Shown here: one piece after another, positions 53,588-61,095 of the stretch | How positions within the stretch are numbered: position 1 is the first letter of the stretch | How the letters are laid out: every line of letters begins with the position of its first letter | Origin: an uncultured delta proteobacterium | GTDB lineage: Bacteria > Myxococcota_A > Polyangia > Polyangiales > Polyangiaceae | Direction: 5' to 3' | Length of the DNA: 63,787 bases | Assembly: GCA_903892415.1 (NCBI GenBank) | Contig: CAITIQ010000662.1 | Coordinates: 1 to 63,787, forward strand | Translations under genes and position numbers: made by a program | Notes under the pieces: model-generated | Told to the model about the DNA's origin: nothing | What the model saw: only the letters and a program-made list of their open reading frames with translations | Database searches by the model: none

Positions 53588-54481
53588 AATGGACCGCTGT
53601 TGGAACGAACTGGAGTCTCTCTCGAGCGGCTGCGCAGCTTCCTGGCGGTCGTCGATGCGGCGGGCATCGCCAGAGCTGCACCCGGCCAGCCAGCGCGGCA
53701 GAGCCTGTACAGTCGGCAGATCGGGGAGCTGGAAGCGGCGCTCGAGGTTGTTCTGTTTGAGCGGAGCGGCCGTCAGTTGTTGGTGACCGAGGCTGGTCGC
53801 CTGCTTGCGACCGTGGTGCGAGATGCCTTGCGCGGCCTCGAGACTGTGGCACAGACCGCACGTCAGGCGCCACGACCGTTTACCCTCGCTGCGGGCGATA
53901 GCCTACTGCACTGGTGGGTCATTCCGCGTTTGGGCGGGGCACTAGTGAAGGACGGAGCGCGGGTGGAGGCCCTTTCGTCGCAGGACGCTGCTGCGGCCGT
54001 TCACGAAGGGCGGCTGGACTTCGCCGTGGTCCGACTGGACGCAGACCTGCGTGGTCTCGAGCAAAGCCGAATCGGTGTGGTGGAGTATGCAGTATTCGCT
54101 TCTGCCCAACTTGCACGAAGGGCCAGCTCCAACCACGCCGAGTTGGCTCGCTTACCTTTCGTCTTGCAGACGAGTGAGCCAAGCCTGAATGAAGGTTTGG
54201 TGTCGCTCATACGAAGAGCGAGTCCGCAAAAGCCAGCGCTCCTTTGTGAAACGTTCCCGCAGGTCTGTCGCGCCGTGCAAGCCGGGGGCTATGCCGGGTT
54301 GCTTCCCACGTTGGCGCGTGCTGAGCTTCCCGCTCGGCGCTTCCGCGAGCTAGAGTTTCCAGGGCAGTCGAAGCTACGAGCCGCAATGGCGTTAGTATGG
54401 CGGAAGAAGGCCCTCACGACGCGACCAGAGGGGGAGCGTTTGGTGTCATTGCTAGCGAGTCAGCTCACGTTGCCGGCGTAG
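53585..54481 (+). CDS. LysR-family transcriptional regulator
   Basis: About 298 residues. The N-terminal winged helix-turn-helix reads LERLRSFLAVVDAAGIARAA, SRQIGELEAALEVVLFERSG, RQLLVTEAGRLL, and the substrate-binding part follows (TLAAGDSLLHWWVIPRLGG, LDFAVVRLDADLRGLEQS, VCRAVQAGGYAGLLPTLA). The recognition-helix segment (PGQPARQSLYSRQIGEL) departs from the usual Q-S/P-A-L/V-S-R-x-I spacing but keeps S-R-Q-I. ATG 53585 lies inside the palindrome with only two bases between GGAG and ATG, so a later start such as the TTG near 53600 is possible. Confidence 0.85.
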   Translation: MNGPLLERTGVSLERLRSFLAVVDAAGIARAAPGQPARQSLYSRQIGELEAALEVVLFERSGRQLLVTEAGRLLATVVRDALRGLETVAQTARQAPRPFTLAAGDSLLHWWVIPRLGGALVKDGARVEALSSQDAAAAVHEGRLDFAVVRLDADLRGLEQSRIGVVEYAVFASAQLARRASSNHAELARLPFVLQTSEPSLNEGLVSLIRRASPQKPALLCETFPQVCRAVQAGGYAGLLPTLARAELPARRFRELEFPGQSKLRAAMALVWRKKALTTRPEGERLVSLLASQLTLPA

Positions 54482-54521
54482 AAGGCTCCCGTTTCCGGTA
54501 GCTGGTCTGCCTTTCAGCAGG

Positions 54522-55388
54522 CTACCAGCTGCGTGCCCAAGCAGGCGCAGGCTGATTGGGTAGTGCAAGCGTGAGCACGTGCTCTCGCACGACCTTCAGC
54601 TCGGGCGAGTCGGCGTCTCGTATTTGAATTCGGCCATCGCGAGTGGCCGCGAGTAACCTCCCAAATTGATCCCAGTCGGCCCACCCGACGTTGTCGAGCC
54701 GCAACGCATTTCCCCGTCGTTCAAGGCTGTAGTTCGGGCTGCGCCCTTCGATGCCGCCGCGCGCTTGAATGCCCTCATCGCGCAAGATTAGCCGGTCCCC
54801 CGGGGCATGTTTGCCAGCCGGACGACGTTTGGTCAAAACGACCTTGCGGCGCTCGTCCCAGACGTCATTCGCCCCTCGTTGCGGGCTATCGGTATCCTCG
54901 ACCCAGCCACGGCGTCGTTCAGTAGCGTACTGGAGTGGATTGGTTCTTACGAGCGCCAGCCGATGTCGGGCGGCCAACGGTCCGAGGTCTCCATGCTGTG
55001 GAGGGCCAAGCGGGGCGCTATTGGTCGCGGCCCCTTCTTGAAAGTGTGCCCCGCGCGTCCAAGTGCCATCTTCCGGCCAGGCTGCGAGCGCAAAGAGCCA
55101 CGGCGCTTTGCTCACCGCTGAATAGGTCTTCACCCCGCGCTGCCCCATGAACTCACCGCCGCTACCCTTGAGCGCGAAATAGCAAAGTAGTTTGCCGTCG
55201 GGGGATAAGTCGCAGCGGCGTGGATAGAGCGTTCCCGAAAAGGAGGCCCCTGTCTCGAGATTGCCCGTGCTGAGGTCTACTCGGTGGAGACCCCAGCGTT
55301 TACCAGGCCCCCGCTGGAACACGAGCATGCTCGGCGCAGCTGTGGCGACAATGCAATAGAGTCGGGGCGGATGGGGCGGTTCGTTCAT
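54522..55388 (-). CDS. Beta-propeller-like protein of unknown function
   Basis: About 288 residues, with no signal peptide. Many short strands with D-G-x and aromatic turns suggest a WD40/YVTN-type propeller: LYPRRCDLSPDGKLLCYFAL, WADWDQFGRLLAATRDGRIQ, WLFALAAWPEDGTWTRGAHF. The sequence is rich in Arg, Trp and Gly. No catalytic motif is visible. It is probably not in an operon with the next minus-strand gene. Confidence 0.65.
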   Translation of the reverse strand: MNEPPHPPRLYCIVATAAPSMLVFQRGPGKRWGLHRVDLSTGNLETGASFSGTLYPRRCDLSPDGKLLCYFALKGSGGEFMGQRGVKTYSAVSKAPWLFALAAWPEDGTWTRGAHFQEGAATNSAPLGPPQHGDLGPLAARHRLALVRTNPLQYATERRRGWVEDTDSPQRGANDVWDERRKVVLTKRRPAGKHAPGDRLILRDEGIQARGGIEGRSPNYSLERRGNALRLDNVGWADWDQFGRLLAATRDGRIQIRDADSPELKVVREHVLTLALPNQPAPAWARSW

Positions 55389-55440
55389 GGTCGCGAAGCA
55401 ATGTAAAAGGGCGGGATACGCCTAATGGCGAGTGTCGCTG

Positions 55441-55953
55441 TTAGTGGCCTGCTAGTTGAGATGGCTTCAGGCTCGCGCACACTGCCAGCGCGGCCTTGTA
55501 GTTCGCAATGTCATTGGCCGTGCAAGAACACATGGCGCCATCCATGTAATCTGCTCGACGCTTCAGCACGGTGACCTCCCACGCGCTACCAACGTGAACG
55601 ACGGCTTCAAAGCCGTTCTCCCCGTGGTCCGCCTGGTGGACGATCTCAGGCCTTGGCGCTCCAGCTGGGGTCGCCAAATGTTCCTCCAGCCTTTGGACGA
55701 AGGCTGCGCTTGCGGGCCAGCTTACCACATTGATAGGCGCTTCAAGGCCGTGCAAGACGGCGCCTCCCTCCGAGGATGCAGCGTCTAGCTTCGCGCCGCT
55801 GACGGTCCACGTGCTGCCAGCGAGCGTGAGCAGTGTGAAGGCTGGCGCTTGCGTTGCCTCCGGCAAGTCAACCACCGCGGTGGTCACAGGTGCGTCCGCA
55901 GCGGCGCACGCCGCAGCTGTACTCGCCAACATCAGGACCAGGCAACGTGTCAT
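55441..55953 (-). CDS. Lipoprotein of unknown function, 170 residues
   Basis: From ATG 55953 the leader MTRCLVLMLASTAAAC ends in a lipobox. The mature part has one clear strand-rich region (AFTLLTLAGSTWTVSGAKLD, ENGFEAVVHVGSAWEVTVLK) and a short Cys pair at MCSCTAND. The 77 codons upstream in the same frame are antisense to the MORN-type gene's end and are not coding. The function is unknown. Confidence 0.65.
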   Translation of the reverse strand: MTRCLVLMLASTAAACAAADAPVTTAVVDLPEATQAPAFTLLTLAGSTWTVSGAKLDAASSEGGAVLHGLEAPINVVSWPASAAFVQRLEEHLATPAGAPRPEIVHQADHGENGFEAVVHVGSAWEVTVLKRRADYMDGAMCSCTANDIANYKAALAVCASLKPSQLAGH

Positions 55954-56014
55954 TGGCGGATTGTCGACTCGCTTGAGCAACGAGGAAAGCGCAATTGTGG
56001 TTCGAGCGTCGTAC

Positions 56015-57136
56015 TCAGCGCTGGTCCGGCCGGTTGTTCTTCCAAGTGACCGCACGCTCGAGCTCGCCACTCTCGTTCCAGGTTTGCCAAAGACCGTGTC
56101 TCTTACCATCGCGATAGTTGCCCTCACTTCGCTTCTGGCCAGCGGCGTAGGTGGTTGCGCGGCCGTGTTTCTTGTCCCGAGCATATACTTGCTCGACCAC
56201 TAGCTCGCCCTCAGGGCTCCACTCTCGGAACACTCCCTCGGCCATACCGTCAACATAGCTACCAATGCTCTGAGGTGCTCCAGAAAGGAAGTAGCTCTTG
56301 TCCTCGCCGCTTCGTTTTCCGGCCTTCCAAGCCGTCTCGTGCAAGAGCGATCCGCCCTCGGCCCAGCGGCGTTCGACTCCGTTGGGCAGCCCATTGCTGA
56401 GCTGAAGCTCGCGCGCAGGTTCGCCGCTATCGAACCACCACCGTTCAACTCCACTCCCCCGCTGGATAGAATACTGACCGAGCAGGCGTCCATCGCTCGC
56501 CCAACATTGCCAGTCGCCATGCTTGAGCAGCCGTCCGCTGCTGTCGAAGTAGCACCCCGCCTCGGCGACTCGACCGTTTGGGTGCCAACGTCTGCTAACG
56601 CGCAGGGGCCCTAGCTCAGCGTCGATTGGCCCTGCGGGAAGCCCCCGCTCACACTCTCGAAGACCAGGAGCTTGAGAATACCAACTGCGATAAAGCGGAG
56701 TTCTCTCCGCCTCCCTTAGCTGTTGACGTAACTCTGCGGGGACTAACCTCCATAGGCCTGGCGTGCGCAGCATTTCTATGAGCCAAGGTGTCTCGCCTCC
56801 TGCGAGGTCTGCCGCGAGCAAGCTCGCCAACAGAGGAATCACCTTGGCCGTGCTATCGAAGTGTGAGCCCTGATGCTCAATCTCATCTTTCAATCGCAGG
56901 TGCGCTTGGGCGCGCAATAACTCATCATGGGCGCTGAGGCCGCGAAACAAGAGCGGGATGACACTGCCATCGTAGCAACTCTGTAGGTCGCTTGGTAGTC
57001 GATCCACCTCGCGTATGGCGTCTGGAAGAGGGAGTGCACGGCACCGCTGCCAGAAACTCTCATCGTCCCAGTGGCGTATGGAGGTCCTCCGCTGCGTCAC
57101 ACGAAGGAGTGTGCACGGTTCGTCATTTTGCCGCAA
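56015..57136 (-). CDS. MORN-type repeat protein (YwqK-like)
   Basis: About 373 residues from TTG 57136. The first half is helical with HEAT-like character (LLRAQAHLRLKDEIEHQG, KVIPLLASLLAADLAGGE). From about 170 the sequence carries repeated G-x-x-x-x-x-W/Y-x-x-x-G motifs of the MORN-variant or YwqK type: RRWHPNGRVAEAGCYFDSSG, GVERRWAEGGSLLHETAWKA, GVFREWSPEGELVVEQVY, GLWQTWNESGELERAVTWK. These repeats form a beta-sheet and occur in toxin-antitoxin-like and surface proteins. The role is unknown. Confidence 0.78.
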   Translation of the reverse strand: MRQNDEPCTLLRVTQRRTSIRHWDDESFWQRCRALPLPDAIREVDRLPSDLQSCYDGSVIPLLFRGLSAHDELLRAQAHLRLKDEIEHQGSHFDSTAKVIPLLASLLAADLAGGETPWLIEMLRTPGLWRLVPAELRQQLREAERTPLYRSWYSQAPGLRECERGLPAGPIDAELGPLRVSRRWHPNGRVAEAGCYFDSSGRLLKHGDWQCWASDGRLLGQYSIQRGSGVERWWFDSGEPARELQLSNGLPNGVERRWAEGGSLLHETAWKAGKRSGEDKSYFLSGAPQSIGSYVDGMAEGVFREWSPEGELVVEQVYARDKKHGRATTYAAGQKRSEGNYRDGKRHGLWQTWNESGELERAVTWKNNRPDQR

Positions 57137-57185
57137 TCCCGGAAGAAGCTGGGGCGCCGTGCCCGAAATCCCGTAAAAGGCAGCG

Positions 57186-57644
57186 ATGGCCTATCGTGAG
57201 CGACTGCCCGGGCGAGCTGCCGCAGCGGAGAGTTCAAAGCAACAGTTTGCAACCTACATCGTCGATGTGCTTTCTCCGCTTGGGCCTGTCGCAACGGGCA
57301 AGATGTTTGGTGGTTACAACGTCTCGCTGTCCGGCGTTACCTTCGCGCTTGTAATCGCCAATCAGCTTTACCTCAAGGTGGGAGACGAGAACCGCGCGGA
57401 CTTCGAGCGAGAGGGGCTCCCGCCGTTTGTCTACGCGGGAAAAGGGGGAAAGCTGGTAACCGTGAACTATTACCAAGCGCCTGACTGTATCGACGACTGG
57501 GACTTCTTCGAGCCCTGGGTAAGGGGTGCCTATGCGGTCGCACTTCGCGCTAGAACGCCAAAGAAGTCTGCCGGTCGAGCCACTCGGAGCAAGCCGGTTG
57601 GCCCTCCGGCCCCCAGAGGCCGGGGTCGCGCGCGGGAGATTTGA
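57186..57644 (+). CDS. TfoX/Sxy N-terminal domain protein
   Basis: 152 residues. The N-terminal TfoX domain is visible: FATYIVDVLSPLGPVATGKM followed by FGGYNVSLSGVTFALVIANQ, LYLKVGDENRADFEREG, and FVYAGKGGKLVTVNYYQAPD. TfoX/Sxy governs competence in some Gammaproteobacteria, but small single-domain proteins like this are widespread with unknown function. A basic tail (KKSAGRATRSKP) follows. It ends 28 bases before alkB. Confidence 0.88.
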   Translation: MAYRERLPGRAAAAESSKQQFATYIVDVLSPLGPVATGKMFGGYNVSLSGVTFALVIANQLYLKVGDENRADFEREGLPPFVYAGKGGKLVTVNYYQAPDCIDDWDFFEPWVRGAYAVALRARTPKKSAGRATRSKPVGPPAPRGRGRAREI

Positions 57645-57672
57645 AGTCGTGGTTAGAAGCGAGCGAGCTCCT

Positions 57673-58257
57673 ATGCCACTGTCTCTGCCCGATAGTGAGG
57701 TGCTGTATATCGAGCGATTGTCGCTGGGTCTTCCCTCCGAGGAGGTGTTTGCCCGGTTGCTCGCGGAGGTGCCCTGGGAACAAAGGTCCATCCGCCTCTT
57801 TGGTAAGGAAGTAGCACAGCCAAGATTGGTCGCTTGGTATGGTGACCCGGGCTGTAGCTACACCTACTCGGGTATACGCTGGGAGCCACGAGCGTGGACG
57901 CCTCTATTGGCCGAGCTGCGGCTCGTCGTCGAGCGAGCGTCCGGGTGCAGCTTCAACTCGGGATTGGTCAACCTCTACCGCAATCAGCAGGACAGCATGG
58001 GCTTTCACAGCGATGACGAGCCGGAGCTCGGTCCAAACCCGAACATCGCGTCTCTTTCACTTGGAGCTGAGCGAGTATTCGTCATGAAGCACAAGCTGAG
58101 CGGTGCGCCGCCCTTCAAGCTTCGTCTCGCGTCGGGAAGCCTCTTGCTTATGAAAGGAAAGACCCAGCACTTTTGGAAGCACGGCATCGACAAACAGCGA
58201 ACAGCGTGTGGTCCGCGCATCAACCTTACTTTCCGTAAGATCGTGCACGAGGTCTAG
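57673..58257 (+). CDS. alkB: AlkB-type alpha-ketoglutarate-dependent dioxygenase
   Basis: 194 residues from ATG 57673. AlkB-like proteins remove alkyl groups from DNA or RNA bases using iron and 2-oxoglutarate. The iron ligands are in MGFHSDDEPELG (H-x-D) and HFWKHGI (His), and RINLTFRKI supplies the 2-oxoglutarate Arg pair R-x5-R. NLYRNQQDSMG and ASLSLGAERVFVMKHK complete the pattern of the ALKBH2/3-like bacterial subgroup. A longer frame opens at 57526 inside the TfoX-like gene and is not used. Confidence 0.92.
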   Translation: MPLSLPDSEVLYIERLSLGLPSEEVFARLLAEVPWEQRSIRLFGKEVAQPRLVAWYGDPGCSYTYSGIRWEPRAWTPLLAELRLVVERASGCSFNSGLVNLYRNQQDSMGFHSDDEPELGPNPNIASLSLGAERVFVMKHKLSGAPPFKLRLASGSLLLMKGKTQHFWKHGIDKQRTACGPRINLTFRKIVHEV

Positions 58258-58388
58258 CGTTGCGGGCAACCTGTAGGTGCAAGGTTTGCAGCCCGAGCAA
58301 GACCTGCGCTGCGTGCCACAGTCTAGCGCCTGATCCATCGTAGAAAGCGCCCCAAGCTTTTGGCCTATGGCGTGCAACGCAAGTCGAC

Positions 58389-59618
58389 GTGAAGCGCATT
58401 GTCATTCTCGGAGGCGGTACCGGTGGGACCATGATGGCCAACCGGCTCGTGCGGATCTTGTCGAGCGACGAGTGGAAGATCACCGTCGTGGATCGGGACG
58501 ATTTGCACGTCTATCAGCCAGGCTTATTGATGCTGCCGTTCGGTCAGTATCGTCGGGATGAGCTGCTCAAGCCGAGAAGCAGCTTACTGGATCCGAGGGT
58601 CGAGCTGCAGCTGCACGAGCTGGACCGCATTGCCCCTGACGAGAGCAAAGTCTTTTTGCGTAGCGGGGAGATCCTTCATTATGACCTGCTCATCGTGGCA
58701 ACGGGCGCGCGTATCCGTCCCGAAGCGACGCCCGGCCTGACGGGTGAAGGCTGGCGCGAGACAGCGTTCGACTTTTACTCCCTTGAAGGGGCGCTAGCGT
58801 TAGAGGAGAAGCTGAGCCGGTGGGAGGGGGGCCGCGTCGTCGTAAACATCGTCGATATGCCAATAAAGTGCCCAGTGGCCCCACTCGAGTTCGCGTTCCT
58901 TGCCGACGCCTTCTTCACCCAGCGTGGTCTACGCAAGAAAGTGGAGATGGTCTACGCGACTCCGCTCGAGGGCGCCTTTACCAAGCCGCGCGCGTCGGCC
59001 GCGTTTGGTAACATGATGAGCCAGCGTCAGATCGAGGTCGTCGGTGACTTTGCGCTGGCCGAGGTGGACGGCGAGAACCGCATACTAAAGGCCTTCGACG
59101 GGCGGGAGCTCGCCTACGACCTGCTCGTGACGGTTCCCCAACATTCTGGAGCGGCAGCAATTCAGGACAGCGAAATGGGCGACGAAGGCGGTTGGTTGCC
59201 CACCGACAAACATACACTTCAGTCCCTGCACTTTCCGAACGTCTTTGCTCTTGGTGATGCCACCAATCTCCCCGCGTCCAAGGCGGGGGCCGTAGCGCAC
59301 TTTCAATCTGAAGTGTTGATCGTCAACGTCCTGCGCTTCATCGAGGGCAAACCACTGCTCCCGGATTTTGATGGCCACGCTAACTGCTTCATCGAGACGG
59401 GCTACGGCAAAGCGATGCTCATCGACTTCAACTACGAAACAGAGCCGTTGCCCGGGCGATTCCCGTTACCTGGTATAGGGCCCTTTACCTTGTTGGAGGA
59501 GAGCGAGGTGAACCATTGGGGGAAGCTTGCTTTCAAGTGGATCTATTGGAATCTGTTGCTCGAGGGTAAGGACTTGCCGCTCGACCACCGCATGCTGATG
59601 GCAGGGAAGTGGGCATGA
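58389..59618 (+). CDS. Sulfide:quinone oxidoreductase-like flavoprotein
   Basis: A 409-residue FAD enzyme of the SQR/FCC family. RIVILGGGTGGTMMANRLV is the FAD-binding loop, VVDRDDLHVYQPGLL follows, and FALGDATNLPASKAGAVA is the second FAD contact. Only two Cys are visible in the main body: Cys161 in MPIKCPVAPLEF and Cys333 in GHANCFIETGYG, fitting the two redox-active Cys of SQR. Such enzymes oxidise sulfide to persulfide or polysulfide on the membrane, with quinone as acceptor. GTG 58389 is used; a DUF1641 gene overlaps it by 4 bases. Confidence 0.88.
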   Translation: MKRIVILGGGTGGTMMANRLVRILSSDEWKITVVDRDDLHVYQPGLLMLPFGQYRRDELLKPRSSLLDPRVELQLHELDRIAPDESKVFLRSGEILHYDLLIVATGARIRPEATPGLTGEGWRETAFDFYSLEGALALEEKLSRWEGGRVVVNIVDMPIKCPVAPLEFAFLADAFFTQRGLRKKVEMVYATPLEGAFTKPRASAAFGNMMSQRQIEVVGDFALAEVDGENRILKAFDGRELAYDLLVTVPQHSGAAAIQDSEMGDEGGWLPTDKHTLQSLHFPNVFALGDATNLPASKAGAVAHFQSEVLIVNVLRFIEGKPLLPDFDGHANCFIETGYGKAMLIDFNYETEPLPGRFPLPGIGPFTLLEESEVNHWGKLAFKWIYWNLLLEGKDLPLDHRMLMAGKWA

Positions 59619-60580
59619 CCATGGACGCATTGATGAATACGGATGCGATGGACAAGCTCCAGCGGCAGCTTGAGTTGCTGAACTCGCAGCTAGCGCTTGT
59701 GGCCATGCGCCAACAAAAGACAGATGAGCTGTTTTCCGAGTTCATGCCAATCATGCGCGAAGTGATGCGGTCCGCCACGGTCAGATTGGCCTCGATGGAG
59801 CAGCAAGGCTACTTCGCTTTCGGGGCCGAGTCGCTCAAGTTGATTGACCGCGTGGTGAAGGGGTTCTCGCCCGATGACGTGAAGCAGCTCGGTGAGGCAT
59901 TGGTCCCCATCCTCGAGACAGTGAAGGCGCTGACGCAGCCTGAAGTCCTCCATGTGGCGGCTGAAGCGTCGGTAGTCCTGCAGAACGCGAAGGAAACAGA
60001 GCCGCTTGGCATATTCGGCATGGTGCGGGCGACCCGTGATGACGAAGTACAGAAGGGCATGGCCGTGATGATGGAGCTTATGCGGCATCTAGGTCGCGCA
60101 GCCGCCATTGTGGCCGAACGAAAGCAGCGATCGCCGCTTGCAGACAAGCGCTCCAAGTTGGACGCCATCACCGGCGCCAAGAAGAAAAAGAAGCATAGAA
60201 CAGGCGTAGAGCCTGCCACTAACAGCGAGCCGCCCTCAATTGCTAGTCGGCCGGCGCAGCGACCTGCCAAGGGCGAACCTGTAACGTTGGATGGCGTTGC
60301 CTTCTCTGGGGATGGTCACCTTGTTGACGCCGCGAGCTGGAGTAAGCCTTTGGCCGAGAAACTCGCCGCTGCTGACGGGCTGCAGCTGGGAGATGCGCAC
60401 TGGCGGGTGTTACTCGCGGCGCGGGATGAATACGAAAAGACTCAGGCCTCCCCCAATATCCGGAAACTGACGCAGCTCCTCGGTCTGTCGACGAAGCAGC
60501 TCTATGAGCTGTTTCCGCATGCGCCCGGTCGAACCGTGGCCAGGCTCGCAGGAACGCCCAAACCCGTTGGTTGCATTTGA
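59615..60580 (+). CDS. DUF1641 protein fused to a DsrC/TusE-like domain
   Basis: A 321-residue fusion starting at ATG 59615, which overlaps the SQR-like stop (ATGA). The first half is DUF1641-like: LQRQLELLNSQLALVAMRQ, then GAESLKLIDRVVKGFSPDDV and VQKGMAVMMELMRHLGRAAA. A Lys-rich, Pro-rich linker follows (about 175-230). From Asp233 the DsrC/TusE fold is clear: SGDGHLVDAASWSKPLAEKL, LGDAHWRVLLAARDEYEKTQ, then ASPNIRKLTQL, and LAGTPKPVGCI. The conserved penultimate Cys is present (Cys320), while the second DsrC Cys, normally 11 residues upstream, is Ala or Arg. It probably relays persulfide sulfur from the SQR-like enzyme. Confidence 0.85.
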   Translation: MTMDALMNTDAMDKLQRQLELLNSQLALVAMRQQKTDELFSEFMPIMREVMRSATVRLASMEQQGYFAFGAESLKLIDRVVKGFSPDDVKQLGEALVPILETVKALTQPEVLHVAAEASVVLQNAKETEPLGIFGMVRATRDDEVQKGMAVMMELMRHLGRAAAIVAERKQRSPLADKRSKLDAITGAKKKKKHRTGVEPATNSEPPSIASRPAQRPAKGEPVTLDGVAFSGDGHLVDAASWSKPLAEKLAAADGLQLGDAHWRVLLAARDEYEKTQASPNIRKLTQLLGLSTKQLYELFPHAPGRTVARLAGTPKPVGCI

Positions 60581-60617
60581 CGGAACGAGCAACGCGTAAT
60601 TGAGCGAGGAATCTTCA

Positions 60618-61091
60618 ATGAGTATAGCTAATAAAAAACGGAAGGTCGCGATTATCGCTTCCCACGGCGGGCTTGATGAGGCTTATCCCGCACTCATCTT
60701 GGCCAACGCGGCTCGTCAATCGGGTATTGACGCCTTCGTTTTCTTTACCTTCTGGGGACTGGACATCATCACCGAGAGCAAGGTGGACCACCTGCATGTA
60801 AACCTTGCTGGGAACGCGAGCTCCGGTATGCCGACGATGTTGGCGGGTTTGCCTGGGATGGAGAGTCTTGCTGCTAAAATGATGAAGAAGCAGATGGAGG
60901 AGCTCGAGCTGCCCACTGTCCGAGAGATGCTGGAGATCCTGGATGAAGCGGGTGCTGAACTCTATGCCTGTGAGCTCGCGATGAAGATGTTCAAGCGCTC
61001 TGCTGAGGACCTGGTCTCGCAGTGCAAAGAGGTAATCACCGCCGGGGACTTCTATGACCTCAGCGTAGGCGCGCAGATCATATTCACGTAG
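60618..61091 (+). CDS. DsrE2-like sulfur-carrier protein
   Basis: 157 residues from ATG 60618, with GAGGA upstream. The DsrE/DsrF-like fold of the DsrE2 subgroup is visible: KVAIIASHGGLDEAYPALIL, FVFFTFWGLDIITESK, and the Cys in ELYACELAMKMF, where DsrE2 proteins bind sulfur as a persulfide. A second Cys is in LVSQCKEVI. No membrane helix is clear. It completes a set with the SQR-like enzyme and the DUF1641-DsrC fusion, and could hand sulfane sulfur to or from the DsrC domain. Confidence 0.88.
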   Translation: MSIANKKRKVAIIASHGGLDEAYPALILANAARQSGIDAFVFFTFWGLDIITESKVDHLHVNLAGNASSGMPTMLAGLPGMESLAAKMMKKQMEELELPTVREMLEILDEAGAELYACELAMKMFKRSAEDLVSQCKEVITAGDFYDLSVGAQIIFT

Positions 61092-61095
61092 CGGC

